The position numbers were made by a program, and so were the translations under genes. Below the pieces are notes generated by a model. That model made no database searches. It worked only from the letters and a program-made list of their open reading frames with translations, and was not told the DNA's origin. A stretch of 36,332 nucleotides of DNA from Chloroflexota bacterium (GTDB taxonomy: Bacteria; Chloroflexota; Anaerolineae; Aggregatilineales; Phototrophicaceae): NCBI GenBank assembly GCA_011523705.1, contig WTGC01000208.1:1-36332 (forward strand). Reading direction: 5' to 3'. Each line of letters starts with the position of its first letter. Within the stretch, counting starts at the first letter, position 1. This document shows, piece after piece, positions 24,073-32,507 of this stretch.

Positions 24073-25698
24073 GTGTATGACCGAAGAAACGAAATTGATC
24101 TGAAGCGCCATCTCGCCTTGGGTGTTGAGTTCATCATCAACAACCTGGATGAACGCCAGAACTACCTGCCCTTCTTTCACAACGAACTCGTCCAGCAGCC
24201 GACCTGCGTGAGGCACGGTCCATTCGACTCTCCCCATGTCGTCGGGCGCTTTCTGGATGCGCTCGGTTGCTGTTCGCGCATCATTGATCTGCCAGACGAA
24301 ACCGGAATCTATGATGCGCTCGCCCAGCAGCTCTACGACAGCCTCGAAGGTCACGAATCCGGCTTGCCCTGGAACTGTCCCACACCTTGGCAGCCGGATG
24401 TCGCCGCCATGCACAACTGCCGCGAAGTGGTCCTGGGTTTGCTCGCGCTCTGGAATTGGCGCGCCGATCGGCGGGCGGAGCCTGCTCTGCGCCGCTTGTG
24501 CCGTTCTATTCTGGGCGCGGTTGGAGATAGCGCGCGCTTTCCCGCCGGGAGTCTTGGCGCGGACGGCTGGACGAATGCCTTCAGCGGCATACTGGCGCCA
24601 CCGCCAGCGACTACGGGCCGGCTCATTCGGCCGCTCGTTCAGTACTATCGGCAATCAGCTGACGAAGTCGCGTTGGAGTTGGCGCGCCGCTTCGCCGCGG
24701 ACAATCTCGCGACGGCTTTTGACGCCGATGGATCAATCGCCGAAGCCGCTGGCACGCACATGCATTCCATAACCGGCACGATCACCGGTCTGATTGATTA
24801 TGGTTTCCAGGTTGGAGATGAATCGATCATTGAAGGCGCGCGCCGCGCATACGATGTCGGCATGCGTCCTTTTCGCAGCAGTTACGGCTGGGTGAAAGAG
24901 TTCATTTGGGCGCCCTGGCTTGCCGAGCCATTGCAGGCGGCCGGTTATGCCGGTTTCGATATCAACCGCGGCGAAGCCAATAATACCGGCGATCTCATCG
25001 AAGCGGCGCTGCTGCTGGGTCAGGCTGGCTACGCGGGATATTATGAAGATGCCGATCGTATGCTGCGCAATCATCTCTTGGCATCGCAAGTCGTAGACAC
25101 GGCGTGGGTGCGCGAGGCCGAAGGCTACGAGGATGATGACGAGACGCGCTACGGAAATGTGGCGCGGCGGGCGCGCGGCGGCTTCTGTTTCGGGGGAACC
25201 AAGGGGCTCATCTCGTATCCGGAAGAAGCCTACCAGGTCAATGCGGATCTGGTGGGCGGCGCGCTGCAAGCCATCTGCGAATCCTGGGAGGCTATCGCCG
25301 ACGTGGAAGACAATGCCGTCCGCGTTGATTTGCTCTTTTCCAAAGAAGACAGCGCCTTTTCTTTGACCTGTCCGCCGCCGGGTCCCGAACCGATCACCCT
25401 GCGCCTCCACCAAACGGCTTCTCTGCACTTGCGCATCCCTTCCTGGGCGCAACCGGCCGCCGTCGCGCTTCAGATTAACGATGGACCCAAGTCGTCTGCT
25501 GCGGACGCGATACGGGACGGCTACCTCAGGCTGTCCTCGCTAGCGGCGGATACGGTCGTAAGAGTTTGGCTGCCATCCCGCCGGGAAACTGTGGCGGAAG
25601 TGGTGGGCGGGGAGCGCTGCGAAATCGACTGGCATAACGACACCGTTGTAGGCATCAGTCCGCCGGCGCGCTTTCAGCCACTGTACGGGCGTGACTGA
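24073..25698 (+). CDS. GH127/DUF1680-like (alpha/alpha)6-barrel glycoside hydrolase homologue
   Basis: A 541-residue protein with the helix-rich pattern of six-hairpin glycosidases, closest in style to DUF1680 / GH127 beta-L-arabinofuranosidases, with a C-terminal beta-rich region (about 420-530). Segments such as EANNTGDLIEAALLLGQAG (301-319) and GGFCFGGTKGL (369-379) align in position with the Zn-thiolate site of GH127. However, one expected cysteine reads N303 and the usual Cys-Cys pair reads F371-C372, so only E301 and one cysteine remain. The GTG start has AGGAG 12 bases upstream. No signal peptide, so it acts on imported oligosaccharides. The altered site means the family name is tentative. 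Confidence 0.7.
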   Translation: MYDRRNEIDLKRHLALGVEFIINNLDERQNYLPFFHNELVQQPTCVRHGPFDSPHVVGRFLDALGCCSRIIDLPDETGIYDALAQQLYDSLEGHESGLPWNCPTPWQPDVAAMHNCREVVLGLLALWNWRADRRAEPALRRLCRSILGAVGDSARFPAGSLGADGWTNAFSGILAPPPATTGRLIRPLVQYYRQSADEVALELARRFAADNLATAFDADGSIAEAAGTHMHSITGTITGLIDYGFQVGDESIIEGARRAYDVGMRPFRSSYGWVKEFIWAPWLAEPLQAAGYAGFDINRGEANNTGDLIEAALLLGQAGYAGYYEDADRMLRNHLLASQVVDTAWVREAEGYEDDDETRYGNVARRARGGFCFGGTKGLISYPEEAYQVNADLVGGALQAICESWEAIADVEDNAVRVDLLFSKEDSAFSLTCPPPGPEPITLRLHQTASLHLRIPSWAQPAAVALQINDGPKSSAADAIRDGYLRLSSLAADTVVRVWLPSRRETVAEVVGGERCEIDWHNDTVVGISPPARFQPLYGRD

Positions 25699-25724
25699 TC
25701 GCTGACGGTAAGGAGGTGCAATCC

Positions 25725-26726
25725 GTGGTCGAATACCGGCGCGTGCACGAAGAGGCGATCGTCTTTGACGGCACTTGCCCGCTGCTGACGCATTCACCGG
25801 CGCATAGCTCGTATTATGTCGAGGGCGGCGTCACGGTCGTCGCGCCGTCCTTGGCCGCCAACCACAACTGCGGCGAAGCAATCAGGCGGATCGCCGATTG
25901 GCTGAATATCATCCGCGAGCGCAGCCACGAGCTCCTGCACGTCACTGATGTAGCAGGCTTCCGTCAAGCCAAAGCCGATGGCAGCTTGGGAATCCTCTTC
26001 CACTTTCAGAATTCGCTGCCGCTTGAGCAGAGCATTGAGCTGGTGGATGTCTACCACGCGCTGGGTGTACGCGTCATTCAGTTGACCTACAACGTGAGGA
26101 ATTTCGTGGGCGATGGCTGCCTCGAAAGCAATGACGCCGGCTTAAGCGCTTTCGGCCGGCGGCTGATCAAGGCGATGAATCGCGCTGGCATCGCGGTCGA
26201 CTGCAGCCACACGGGCATTCAGACCACCTTGGACGCGATGAATGTCTCCGAGCAGCCGGTTGTCTTCAGCCACAATCTGACGAAAGCGGTTTGCGAGAGC
26301 CCGCGCAACCTGAGCGACGAGCAGATCAAGCGCGTCGCCGAAATGGGCGGCGTCATCGGCATCAACGGCTTCCCGCCCTTCGTGGCGAAGAAGCGGCGCC
26401 CCACGCTCAATGACTTGCTCCAACATGTCGACCATATCGCCGATCTCGTCGGCATCGAACACGTGGGCATCGGCATCGACTTCGAATACATCGGCGAGTC
26501 CATGCAGGCGGCGTCAACGGCGCATTACGACTATTTCGTCAAAACGGGACAGTGGGATCCGAAGGATTATCCGCCGCCGCCCTACTATTATCCGCGTGGC
26601 TTGGATGACCCGCGCTGTTTCCCTAATTTGACCAAGGCGCTCTTGGAGCGCGGCTATGACGAAGCGGAAACGAAGAAGGTTCTGGGCGGCAATTTCATGC
26701 GGGTTTATTCACAGATCTGGACTTAA
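25725..26726 (+). CDS. M19-family (membrane dipeptidase-like) metallohydrolase
   Basis: A 333-residue amidohydrolase-fold protein resembling renal dipeptidase-like M19 peptidases. The central signature LTYNVRNFVGDGC (120-132), VDCSH (158-162), VVFSHNL (180-185) and GIGIDFEYIG (248-257, D252) is clear. The N-terminal metal motif DGHxD is replaced by DGTCP (15-19), and the region where a bridging Glu is expected reads LFHFQN (91-96), so the canonical binuclear zinc site appears altered. The GTG start at 25725 has AGGAGG (25711-25716) 8 bases upstream; an earlier GTG at 25716 overlaps that site. It lies in a sugar operon, so a lactonase or amidase role is possible. Function is unproven. Confidence 0.85.
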   Translation: MVEYRRVHEEAIVFDGTCPLLTHSPAHSSYYVEGGVTVVAPSLAANHNCGEAIRRIADWLNIIRERSHELLHVTDVAGFRQAKADGSLGILFHFQNSLPLEQSIELVDVYHALGVRVIQLTYNVRNFVGDGCLESNDAGLSAFGRRLIKAMNRAGIAVDCSHTGIQTTLDAMNVSEQPVVFSHNLTKAVCESPRNLSDEQIKRVAEMGGVIGINGFPPFVAKKRRPTLNDLLQHVDHIADLVGIEHVGIGIDFEYIGESMQAASTAHYDYFVKTGQWDPKDYPPPPYYYPRGLDDPRCFPNLTKALLERGYDEAETKKVLGGNFMRVYSQIWT

Positions 26727-26729
26727 GCC

Positions 26730-27575
26730 ATGATGAACAGAGCAGAGATCTTGAGCAGACTTAGAGCAACGCTGGCGAATGGCGACGTCATCATTGGCGC
26801 CGGCTGCAGCGCTGGCATTGTGGCGAAGTGCGCTGAGCTGGCTGGAGCGGATTTGATCGTCTGTTATAGCACGGGCCGATCGCGGATTATGGGGCTGCGC
26901 ACCGAGGTCATCGGTCACTCCAATCCGCGAACGCTTGATATGTATGACGAAATCAGCAATGTCGTCAATGATACGCCGATCATCGCGGGCATCGAAGCCA
27001 ACGACCAGACGACCTATGACCTGGAAACCGTGATTGACCGCTTCGTCGAACAGGGATTCGATGGTTTTATCAACTTTCCCACCGTGGGCAATCACGAGCG
27101 CATTTCCGACTTTTTCCTGCGCGAGTACGAGAATATCGCCAGCAGCATCAATCAGCCTTGGGGATTTGCCCGCGAGGTTGAGCTGATCCGTCTGCTGCGC
27201 CTGCGAGACATTTTCACCATGTGCTATGTATTCAGCGCCGAGCAAGCCGCGCGCATGGCTGATGCCGGCGTCGATGCCGTCTGCGCCCACGTCGGCGGCA
27301 CCGCTGGCGGTTTAATCGGTTTCCCGGCTGACCCGATGGAAGAAGCGCTGGATAACGCGCAGCGCATTATGGAAGGCGCCTGGGAGGTCAATGCGGACGT
27401 GATCTGCCTGGCGCATGGCGGACCCTTCGCCGAGCCGGAGGACACCCGCGTCTTGTATGAGCGAACGGACGCCCAGGGTTTCGTCGGCGCCTCCAGCATC
27501 GAGCGCATCCCGATTGAAAAAGCGGTGATGAGCGCGGTCAAGACCTTCAAGAATCACAAAGTGAGGAAGCGCTAG
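26730..27575 (+). CDS. PEP-hydrolase-like TIM-barrel protein (PF09370 type)
   Basis: This 281-residue protein resembles the phosphoenolpyruvate hydrolase-like / TIM-barrel signal-transduction domain (PF09370). It shows IIGAGCSAGIVAKCAELAGADL (about 21-42), SGRSRI-like residues, VCAHVGGTAGG (about 189-199), LAHGGPFAEPEDT and GASSIERIPIE (about 253-263). In plants this domain is fused C-terminal to a Tm-1-like domain in the tomato mosaic virus resistance protein Tm-1. Here the partner domain is encoded by the next gene, only 3 bases downstream, in the opposite order. Bacterial function is not established. Start is one of two adjacent ATGs (26730 or 26733). Confidence 0.88.
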   Translation: MMNRAEILSRLRATLANGDVIIGAGCSAGIVAKCAELAGADLIVCYSTGRSRIMGLRTEVIGHSNPRTLDMYDEISNVVNDTPIIAGIEANDQTTYDLETVIDRFVEQGFDGFINFPTVGNHERISDFFLREYENIASSINQPWGFAREVELIRLLRLRDIFTMCYVFSAEQAARMADAGVDAVCAHVGGTAGGLIGFPADPMEEALDNAQRIMEGAWEVNADVICLAHGGPFAEPEDTRVLYERTDAQGFVGASSIERIPIEKAVMSAVKTFKNHKVRKR

Positions 27576-27578
27576 ATC

Positions 27579-28826
27579 GTGACAGACGCGATGAAGACGG
27601 TCGTGCTTGCCGGCGCGCTCGATACCAAAGCGACCGAGTTCGCCTGGGTGAAGTCGCTAATCGAAAAGCAAGGGCTCCGCACTCTTGTAATAGATGTTGG
27701 CATCCTGGGCGAGCCTGGATTCGCGCCCGATGTCAGCCGCGAAGCCGTGGTCAGCGCGGCGGGAGGCGATCTCAACGCCCTTCGCCGGGGCGAGGGCCGC
27801 GGCGAAGCATTGGAAGTCATGGGACGCGGCCTGGCGAAGATTGCGCGCGCGCTTTACGACGAGGGGATGCTTGATGGTATCCTGGGCATGGGCGGCAGTG
27901 GCGGTACGACTGTTGCCAGCGCCGGTATGCGAGCGCTGCCGCTGGGCTTGCCCAAGCTGATGGTCTCGACCGTCGCCAGCGGCGATGTGCGCGGCTTTGT
28001 CGGCCCGGCGGATATCGTCATGATGCCGTCGATCGTCGATGTGGCGGGCATCAACCGCATCAGCGCCAAGGTCTACGCCAATGCAGCAGCCGCCATCGTG
28101 GGCATGGTCCGCCTGGAGGCGGCGCCGATCGCGGACGAGCGCCCGCTGGTGGCCGCCTCGATGTTCGGCAATACCACGCCCTGCATCGACCAGGCGCGCA
28201 GCCTGATCGAAGAACAGGGTTATGAAGTCCTGGTATTCCATGCGACTGGTATCGGCGGGGGGACGATGGAGAGTCTGATCGGCGAAGGTTATATCGCCTC
28301 CTGTCTCGACATAACGACAACGGAACTGGCTGACGAAGTGTGCGGGGGCGGCGCCAGCGCCGGACCGGAACGCTGTTTGGCGGCGTCGCGCGCGGGCATT
28401 CCCGCAGTGATCGCGCCCGGCTGCGTCGATATGGCCAACTTCGGCGCGCTCGAATCGGTGCCGGAAAAGTATCGCGGACGCAATCTATATCAGTGGGCGC
28501 CCACCGCGACGCTATTGCGCACGAACATTGAAGAGAATCGGCGGATCGGGGAAATGATCGCCGCCGCGGCCAATGCAGCGACCGCGCCAGTCGCCATTCT
28601 CCTCCCCCTCAAGGGCTTATCCATGCTGGATAGTGTTGGTGGCGCCTTCTGGGATCCGCCCGCGAACGCCGCTTGCTTCGACGCGATTAAGAGTGGTCTC
28701 AGGCAAGACATTCCCGTCATCGAGCTGGACTGCAATATCAACGATCGGCCTTTCGCCGAAGCCGCCGCCGAGACGCTGATGAGCTTGATGCGGCATTCCG
28801 AAAGAGACATCGTTGCAAAGCGCTAG
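27579..28826 (+). CDS. Tm-1-like ATP-binding protein (UPF0261)
   Basis: A 415-residue protein of the UPF0261/Tm-1-like family (PF06792). It has GALDTKATEFAWVK (11-24) near the N-terminus, the Gly-rich ILGMGGSGGTT (about 102-112), MVSTVASGDVRGFVGPADIVMM (about 128-149), then TGIGGGTMESL and GCVDMANFGA in the second half. The tomato Tm-1 N-terminal domain binds ATP and inhibits tobamovirus replication; the bacterial role is unknown. GTG 27579 is used, with ATG 27591 as alternative. It is the last gene of the sugar operon and lies 3 bases behind the TIM-barrel gene, so the two products probably act together. Confidence 0.9.
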   Translation: MTDAMKTVVLAGALDTKATEFAWVKSLIEKQGLRTLVIDVGILGEPGFAPDVSREAVVSAAGGDLNALRRGEGRGEALEVMGRGLAKIARALYDEGMLDGILGMGGSGGTTVASAGMRALPLGLPKLMVSTVASGDVRGFVGPADIVMMPSIVDVAGINRISAKVYANAAAAIVGMVRLEAAPIADERPLVAASMFGNTTPCIDQARSLIEEQGYEVLVFHATGIGGGTMESLIGEGYIASCLDITTTELADEVCGGGASAGPERCLAASRAGIPAVIAPGCVDMANFGALESVPEKYRGRNLYQWAPTATLLRTNIEENRRIGEMIAAAANAATAPVAILLPLKGLSMLDSVGGAFWDPPANAACFDAIKSGLRQDIPVIELDCNINDRPFAEAAAETLMSLMRHSERDIVAKR

Positions 28827-28917
28827 AAGCCAAATCCGCGGCGGAAACTGTTTCAATTCACATCAAGCCAGGAATCGCTGAATCAAAAGCGAGCGCCGTT
28901 CATAAGGCGGCATTTTC

Positions 28918-28946
28918 TTGCGAGCCCCTTTGAATTGCGATACTGT
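28918..28946 (+). promoter_or_regulatory. Sigma70-like promoter for second sugar ABC operon
   Basis: TTGCGA (28918-28923, four of six) and TACTGT (28941-28946, three of six) are 17 bases apart. The predicted start near 28953 gives a leader of about 130 bases to ATG 29083. This is the weakest match of the binding-protein promoters, and TTGAAT at 28930 is an alternative -35 without a good -10. Confidence 0.35.
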
Positions 28947-29082
28947 AAAGGTGCTGCTGTTATCTGTACCGGAGCCTAGGCCGGGCAGTCGGAATAGAGA
29001 TTGTAGGAGGGATGAGAGGCTCGCTAGATTCACGGTACTTACAGTTGGTATCGCCATAAGAGAGACTTCTTGGAGAATGATC

Positions 29083-30450
29083 ATGTACGAAAAATATGCG
29101 AAGCACCTTGTTTCCCGCTGCCTTTTGCTCACAGTTCTACTGATTTCCTTCACACTATTCGCGCCGGTAGCCGCGCAAGATGGTCCGACTGGGCAACTCA
29201 CCGTGTTTATGTGGGGTGGTCCACCGGACATCGACACTTATGAAGCGGCAATCGCCCGCTATATGGACGAAAATCCCGGCGTTGAGATTGAGTTGATTGA
29301 TGCCGCGGGCTGCGGCGCCAGCTATGCCGCCTGCAAGACGCAGATCGCCGGGGGCACGATGGCGGATGTCTTCGTGCCGGGCAGTTGGAATTACAACGCC
29401 ATGGCGAACGATGGCGTGCTCGAAGACCTTGCACCCTATGTAGACGCGGATCCCAATCTCGACCTGGCTGATTTCCACCCGGTCACCATCGAAGCGGTGA
29501 CCAGCTTGCGCGATGGCACCCTCGTCGGCTTGCCGATGGGCTTCAACATCCAGAGCATGTGGTTCAACAAAGACATGTTTGACGCGGCGGGCTTGGATTA
29601 CCCGCCAGCGGACGGCGATTATACCTGGGATGATGTTCGCGCTTGGGCGAAACAACTGACCATCGATGAAAATGGCAATACAGCCGACTCGATGGACTTT
29701 GATGCCGGCAAGATCGTACAGTGGGGCTACTATAACCACTTCGTCTGGCCATGGGGCAACGGTTACGATCCCATCCTCTTCGCTTTCGGCGGCAGCGCGA
29801 TGACCTTGCCGGACCGCGGCAGCTGCAATCTGGAGCATCCGGACAGCATCCGCGGCTGGCAATTCATCCAGGATCTGATGTGGACGGATCACTCCACGGT
29901 GAAGCCGGACGCCCACGCCGAACAGATTGGCTTCCTTCGCTGGGTCGATGGACAAGTGGCATTGCAGCACGGCTCCTTTGAACAGGCGAAGCTGGTGGAC
30001 GACCAGAATCCCGGCTTGAATTATGACATCGCGCCCTTGCCCAGCGGCGATGCCGGTAACGCGACCGTGATTCAAGTGCATATGTGGAGCATCTATAGCG
30101 GTTCGCCCAACAAAGAGTTGGCTTGGCATTTGCTGCGATGGCTGGCGACCGACGGTTCCGTCGGCGATTATGGCTCGATCATGACGCTGATTCCGGCATA
30201 TAAGGACAACGCGCTGGGCGAGTATTTCGTCGACGCGCCATACGCGCCGGAACACACCAAAGAGGCGCAGCTTGATCCGCTTGAATGGGAACTGACCACC
30301 TACCCCAGCATGTACAACGAGAAGACGGATCAAATCCAGGGTTCGGACGGCTTCGGCGACGCCCTTTCAGAAATCCTGAATAACAAGAAGTCGGCCGAAG
30401 AGGCGCTGACTGGCATCTGCGCGCAAGTCGATGCGGTCATGCAAGAATAG
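29083..30450 (+). CDS. Sugar ABC transporter substrate-binding protein (family 1), Sec signal
   Basis: A 455-residue carbohydrate-type binding protein. The signal peptide spans about 1-30 (hydrophobic LLLTVLLISFTLFAPVAAQ, then DG), with cleavage after VAAQ-like residues and no lipobox. Family features include an early strand TVFMWGGPPD, ADVFVPGSWNYNAMANDGVLEDL (about 97-119) and FNKDMFDAAGL (about 163-173). GGAG (29072-29075) places the start at 29083, 7 bases away. It is followed by a stem-loop and a secreted GH39-like glycosidase, then two permeases. Cys residues at 82 and 88 (ASYAAC region) could form a disulphide outside the cell. Confidence 0.92.
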   Translation: MYEKYAKHLVSRCLLLTVLLISFTLFAPVAAQDGPTGQLTVFMWGGPPDIDTYEAAIARYMDENPGVEIELIDAAGCGASYAACKTQIAGGTMADVFVPGSWNYNAMANDGVLEDLAPYVDADPNLDLADFHPVTIEAVTSLRDGTLVGLPMGFNIQSMWFNKDMFDAAGLDYPPADGDYTWDDVRAWAKQLTIDENGNTADSMDFDAGKIVQWGYYNHFVWPWGNGYDPILFAFGGSAMTLPDRGSCNLEHPDSIRGWQFIQDLMWTDHSTVKPDAHAEQIGFLRWVDGQVALQHGSFEQAKLVDDQNPGLNYDIAPLPSGDAGNATVIQVHMWSIYSGSPNKELAWHLLRWLATDGSVGDYGSIMTLIPAYKDNALGEYFVDAPYAPEHTKEAQLDPLEWELTTYPSMYNEKTDQIQGSDGFGDALSEILNNKKSAEEALTGICAQVDAVMQE

Positions 30451-30481
30451 CGCTGGCTTCTAAAACCGCATCCGCATTTAG

Positions 30482-30518
30482 ACTGCCGGTGATTCGCCTT
30501 ACTGGCGGCGCCGGCAGT
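30482..30518 (+). other. Branched stem-loop after second sugar binding-protein gene
   Basis: ACTGCCGG (30482-30489) pairs perfectly with CCGGCAGT (30511-30518). Inside, CGCC (30495-30498) pairs with GGCG (30504-30507) around a 5-base loop. It begins 32 bases after the stop, in the 88-base gap before the glycosidase gene. No clear T-run follows, so mRNA protection or partial termination is more likely than full termination. Confidence 0.55.
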
Positions 30519-30538
30519 TCCGACATCTTGTATCGCCC

Positions 30539-32458
30539 ATGTCCGCTTTCAAATCGTTGCGCGTCATTTCCCTCAGCCTGCTGTTAACCTTGGGCTTTTT
30601 CAAAGGTATCAATCCGGCAATGAACAGCTCGCCAGATTCTTTTGCCAGCGCGGCCGATATGCCGGTGGTTGCTGACTTCTCGGCCACCCTCGATCCGCCT
30701 TTGGTCAAGAAGTTCGACTTCATGAACTCCGGCATCGTGCCGATGTGGCGCTATCGGCGCGATCTGGATTTGATCGACGATCTAAAGACACAGTCATTAC
30801 GCGTCGATCTCTTCTGGGGTGAGCCGCAAATCAATGGCTGGACGACGGAAATGATCAGCGGCAGCGCCGATGACCTCCGCTTTGATTTCAGCGAAATTGA
30901 TGAATTGTCGCGCCTGCTGAAAGAGCGGGGCATCGGCGGCTACTGGTCCTACTGTTACAATCCGCTGCCGCTGCAAGCCGGTTTCGGCCACGCCAGCCAT
31001 CCTTCGAATCTCGAAGCCTGGCGCGAAATCATGTTCCAATTCGCGCGTCATTTCAAGGAAAACGACCTGCGCCCAGACTATCACGCGATTTGGAACGAGC
31101 CCGATCTTGACATCTTTTACAATCGGCCGGTTGAAGTCTATTCCCAGCTCTACAAGTTCGGCGTCGAGGGTCTGCGCGCCGGTGACCCAGATGCCTTTGT
31201 CGGCGGACCCGACCTGGCCTTCATCGATGAATGGATCGATCCCTTTCTTGACTTCGTCGAGGAAAACCAACTGCCGCTCGATTTCTTCGCCTTCCATGCC
31301 ATTGGCGTTAGCCCAATCTCGCGAGTCAATACGGCGCGGCGGAAGATCAAAAACCGGCCCTATTTCGATACGACCGAGCTGGTCTTCAGCGAGCTGAATC
31401 CATCCATGATTTTCAACTCGCCACAGGCGCCGGTGGTGCGTTACACGCAAGCCGCCCTCATACTCGATCACATTGCCCGGCTGGTGGATGAGCCCGATAT
31501 CGCGCGCGTGCACTGGGCGCAATTCATGGATAGCAGTGTCGATACGCTAGGCGTGGTCAGCTTGGATGGGCATCGCCGCGCCGCTTACAATGCCTTCAAG
31601 CTCTATGCGATGATGCCGGTGGATCGGCGCTTGGTTGAAGTCTCCGAAGCGCTCTCCGCGCTGGCTTCGACCGACGCGCATACATCAAGCCTGCTGCTAT
31701 GGAATCGTTCGCGATCGGATAAGCGCCTGAGCGTCGTCATGAAGAACATTCCCTTTGCGCGGGGTACGCTTCGCGTCTATCGGATAGATGAAGAGCACGG
31801 CAGCTACTTCGAAAATCCGGCCAGCGAAGAACTGACTGCAGTTGAAACTTATGAAGACGTAGCAACAAGCGACTTGACCTGGCAGGGCGATATTCCCGAC
31901 CACGGCGTCCTTTTTTTGGAAGTCAGCGATGGCAGTGGCGCATCCGAACTTAATCGGATTGAACCGGTCGCCGAGATCATTCGCGTCAACCGTTACTTCC
32001 CCGACCGCTCCAAGGACAGCTTCGCTGAATTTGATCGGTCTGCATGGATCGTGCGGCTGGGCATGGGATCGCAAGATTTCGCCGATTCGCGCCTCGGGAT
32101 CGTGATGGAAGATCTACCCAGCGCACTCGAGCTGTCGTTCGAGGCGGAAGGCGAAAGGCGAAACTTGGACGCGAACAGCCTTCTCGGGCTGCGTCTCGAT
32201 TACGCCGCTGCCGAGGGATACTCAAGAGCCGTCCTTTTTCACGATGGCTTGTACAACCCGGAGCGAGACGCAAAGGAGCCCTGGGGAACGGAGCGACAAG
32301 CCGACGAAATCGTTGAATTGGACGACTTGTCCTTGATGCGCTTGGAACCGTCCCTATTTGCGCCGGAAGGCTGGAGCGGGCGGCTGATCTTGACATTGAT
32401 GATGCAGAATATCGGCGCCGCCACGCGAGCCAAGGTCCGTATCCGGCGTGCAGAATGA
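30539..32458 (+). CDS. Secreted GH39-like glycoside hydrolase
   Basis: A 639-residue protein with an N-terminal signal (about 1-27, VISLSLLLTLGFFKGINPA). The body has a clan A TIM barrel similar to GH39 beta-xylosidases and alpha-L-iduronidase. E187 in AIWNEPDLD is the expected acid/base, and E285 in LVFSELN is the expected nucleophile; both are intact. From about residue 370 beta-sandwich domains follow, ending with an extra region (about 475-639). No Cys lipobox is seen, so the enzyme is probably released or in a periplasm-like space. The gene sits between binding protein and permeases, so it likely trims the glycan that this importer takes up. The sugar is unknown. Confidence 0.82.
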   Translation: MSAFKSLRVISLSLLLTLGFFKGINPAMNSSPDSFASAADMPVVADFSATLDPPLVKKFDFMNSGIVPMWRYRRDLDLIDDLKTQSLRVDLFWGEPQINGWTTEMISGSADDLRFDFSEIDELSRLLKERGIGGYWSYCYNPLPLQAGFGHASHPSNLEAWREIMFQFARHFKENDLRPDYHAIWNEPDLDIFYNRPVEVYSQLYKFGVEGLRAGDPDAFVGGPDLAFIDEWIDPFLDFVEENQLPLDFFAFHAIGVSPISRVNTARRKIKNRPYFDTTELVFSELNPSMIFNSPQAPVVRYTQAALILDHIARLVDEPDIARVHWAQFMDSSVDTLGVVSLDGHRRAAYNAFKLYAMMPVDRRLVEVSEALSALASTDAHTSSLLLWNRSRSDKRLSVVMKNIPFARGTLRVYRIDEEHGSYFENPASEELTAVETYEDVATSDLTWQGDIPDHGVLFLEVSDGSGASELNRIEPVAEIIRVNRYFPDRSKDSFAEFDRSAWIVRLGMGSQDFADSRLGIVMEDLPSALELSFEAEGERRNLDANSLLGLRLDYAAAEGYSRAVLFHDGLYNPERDAKEPWGTERQADEIVELDDLSLMRLEPSLFAPEGWSGRLILTLMMQNIGAATRAKVRIRRAE

Positions 32459-32507
32459 GTCTAGTCATGACGACAGATGCCAAGCCGTTTCAAAGAGGTG
32501 AAAGGCG

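Noticed and set aside
23632..24654. Minus-strand open frame across ThuA-like and hydrolase genes
   Set aside because: It spans two real genes and the gap between them, and has no motif; it is a composition shadow.
29155..30333. Long minus-strand open frame (392 codons) opposite the binding-protein gene
   Set aside because: It is fully antisense to a clear binding-protein gene and has no recognisable motifs; its openness follows from the GC-rich codon bias of the sense gene.
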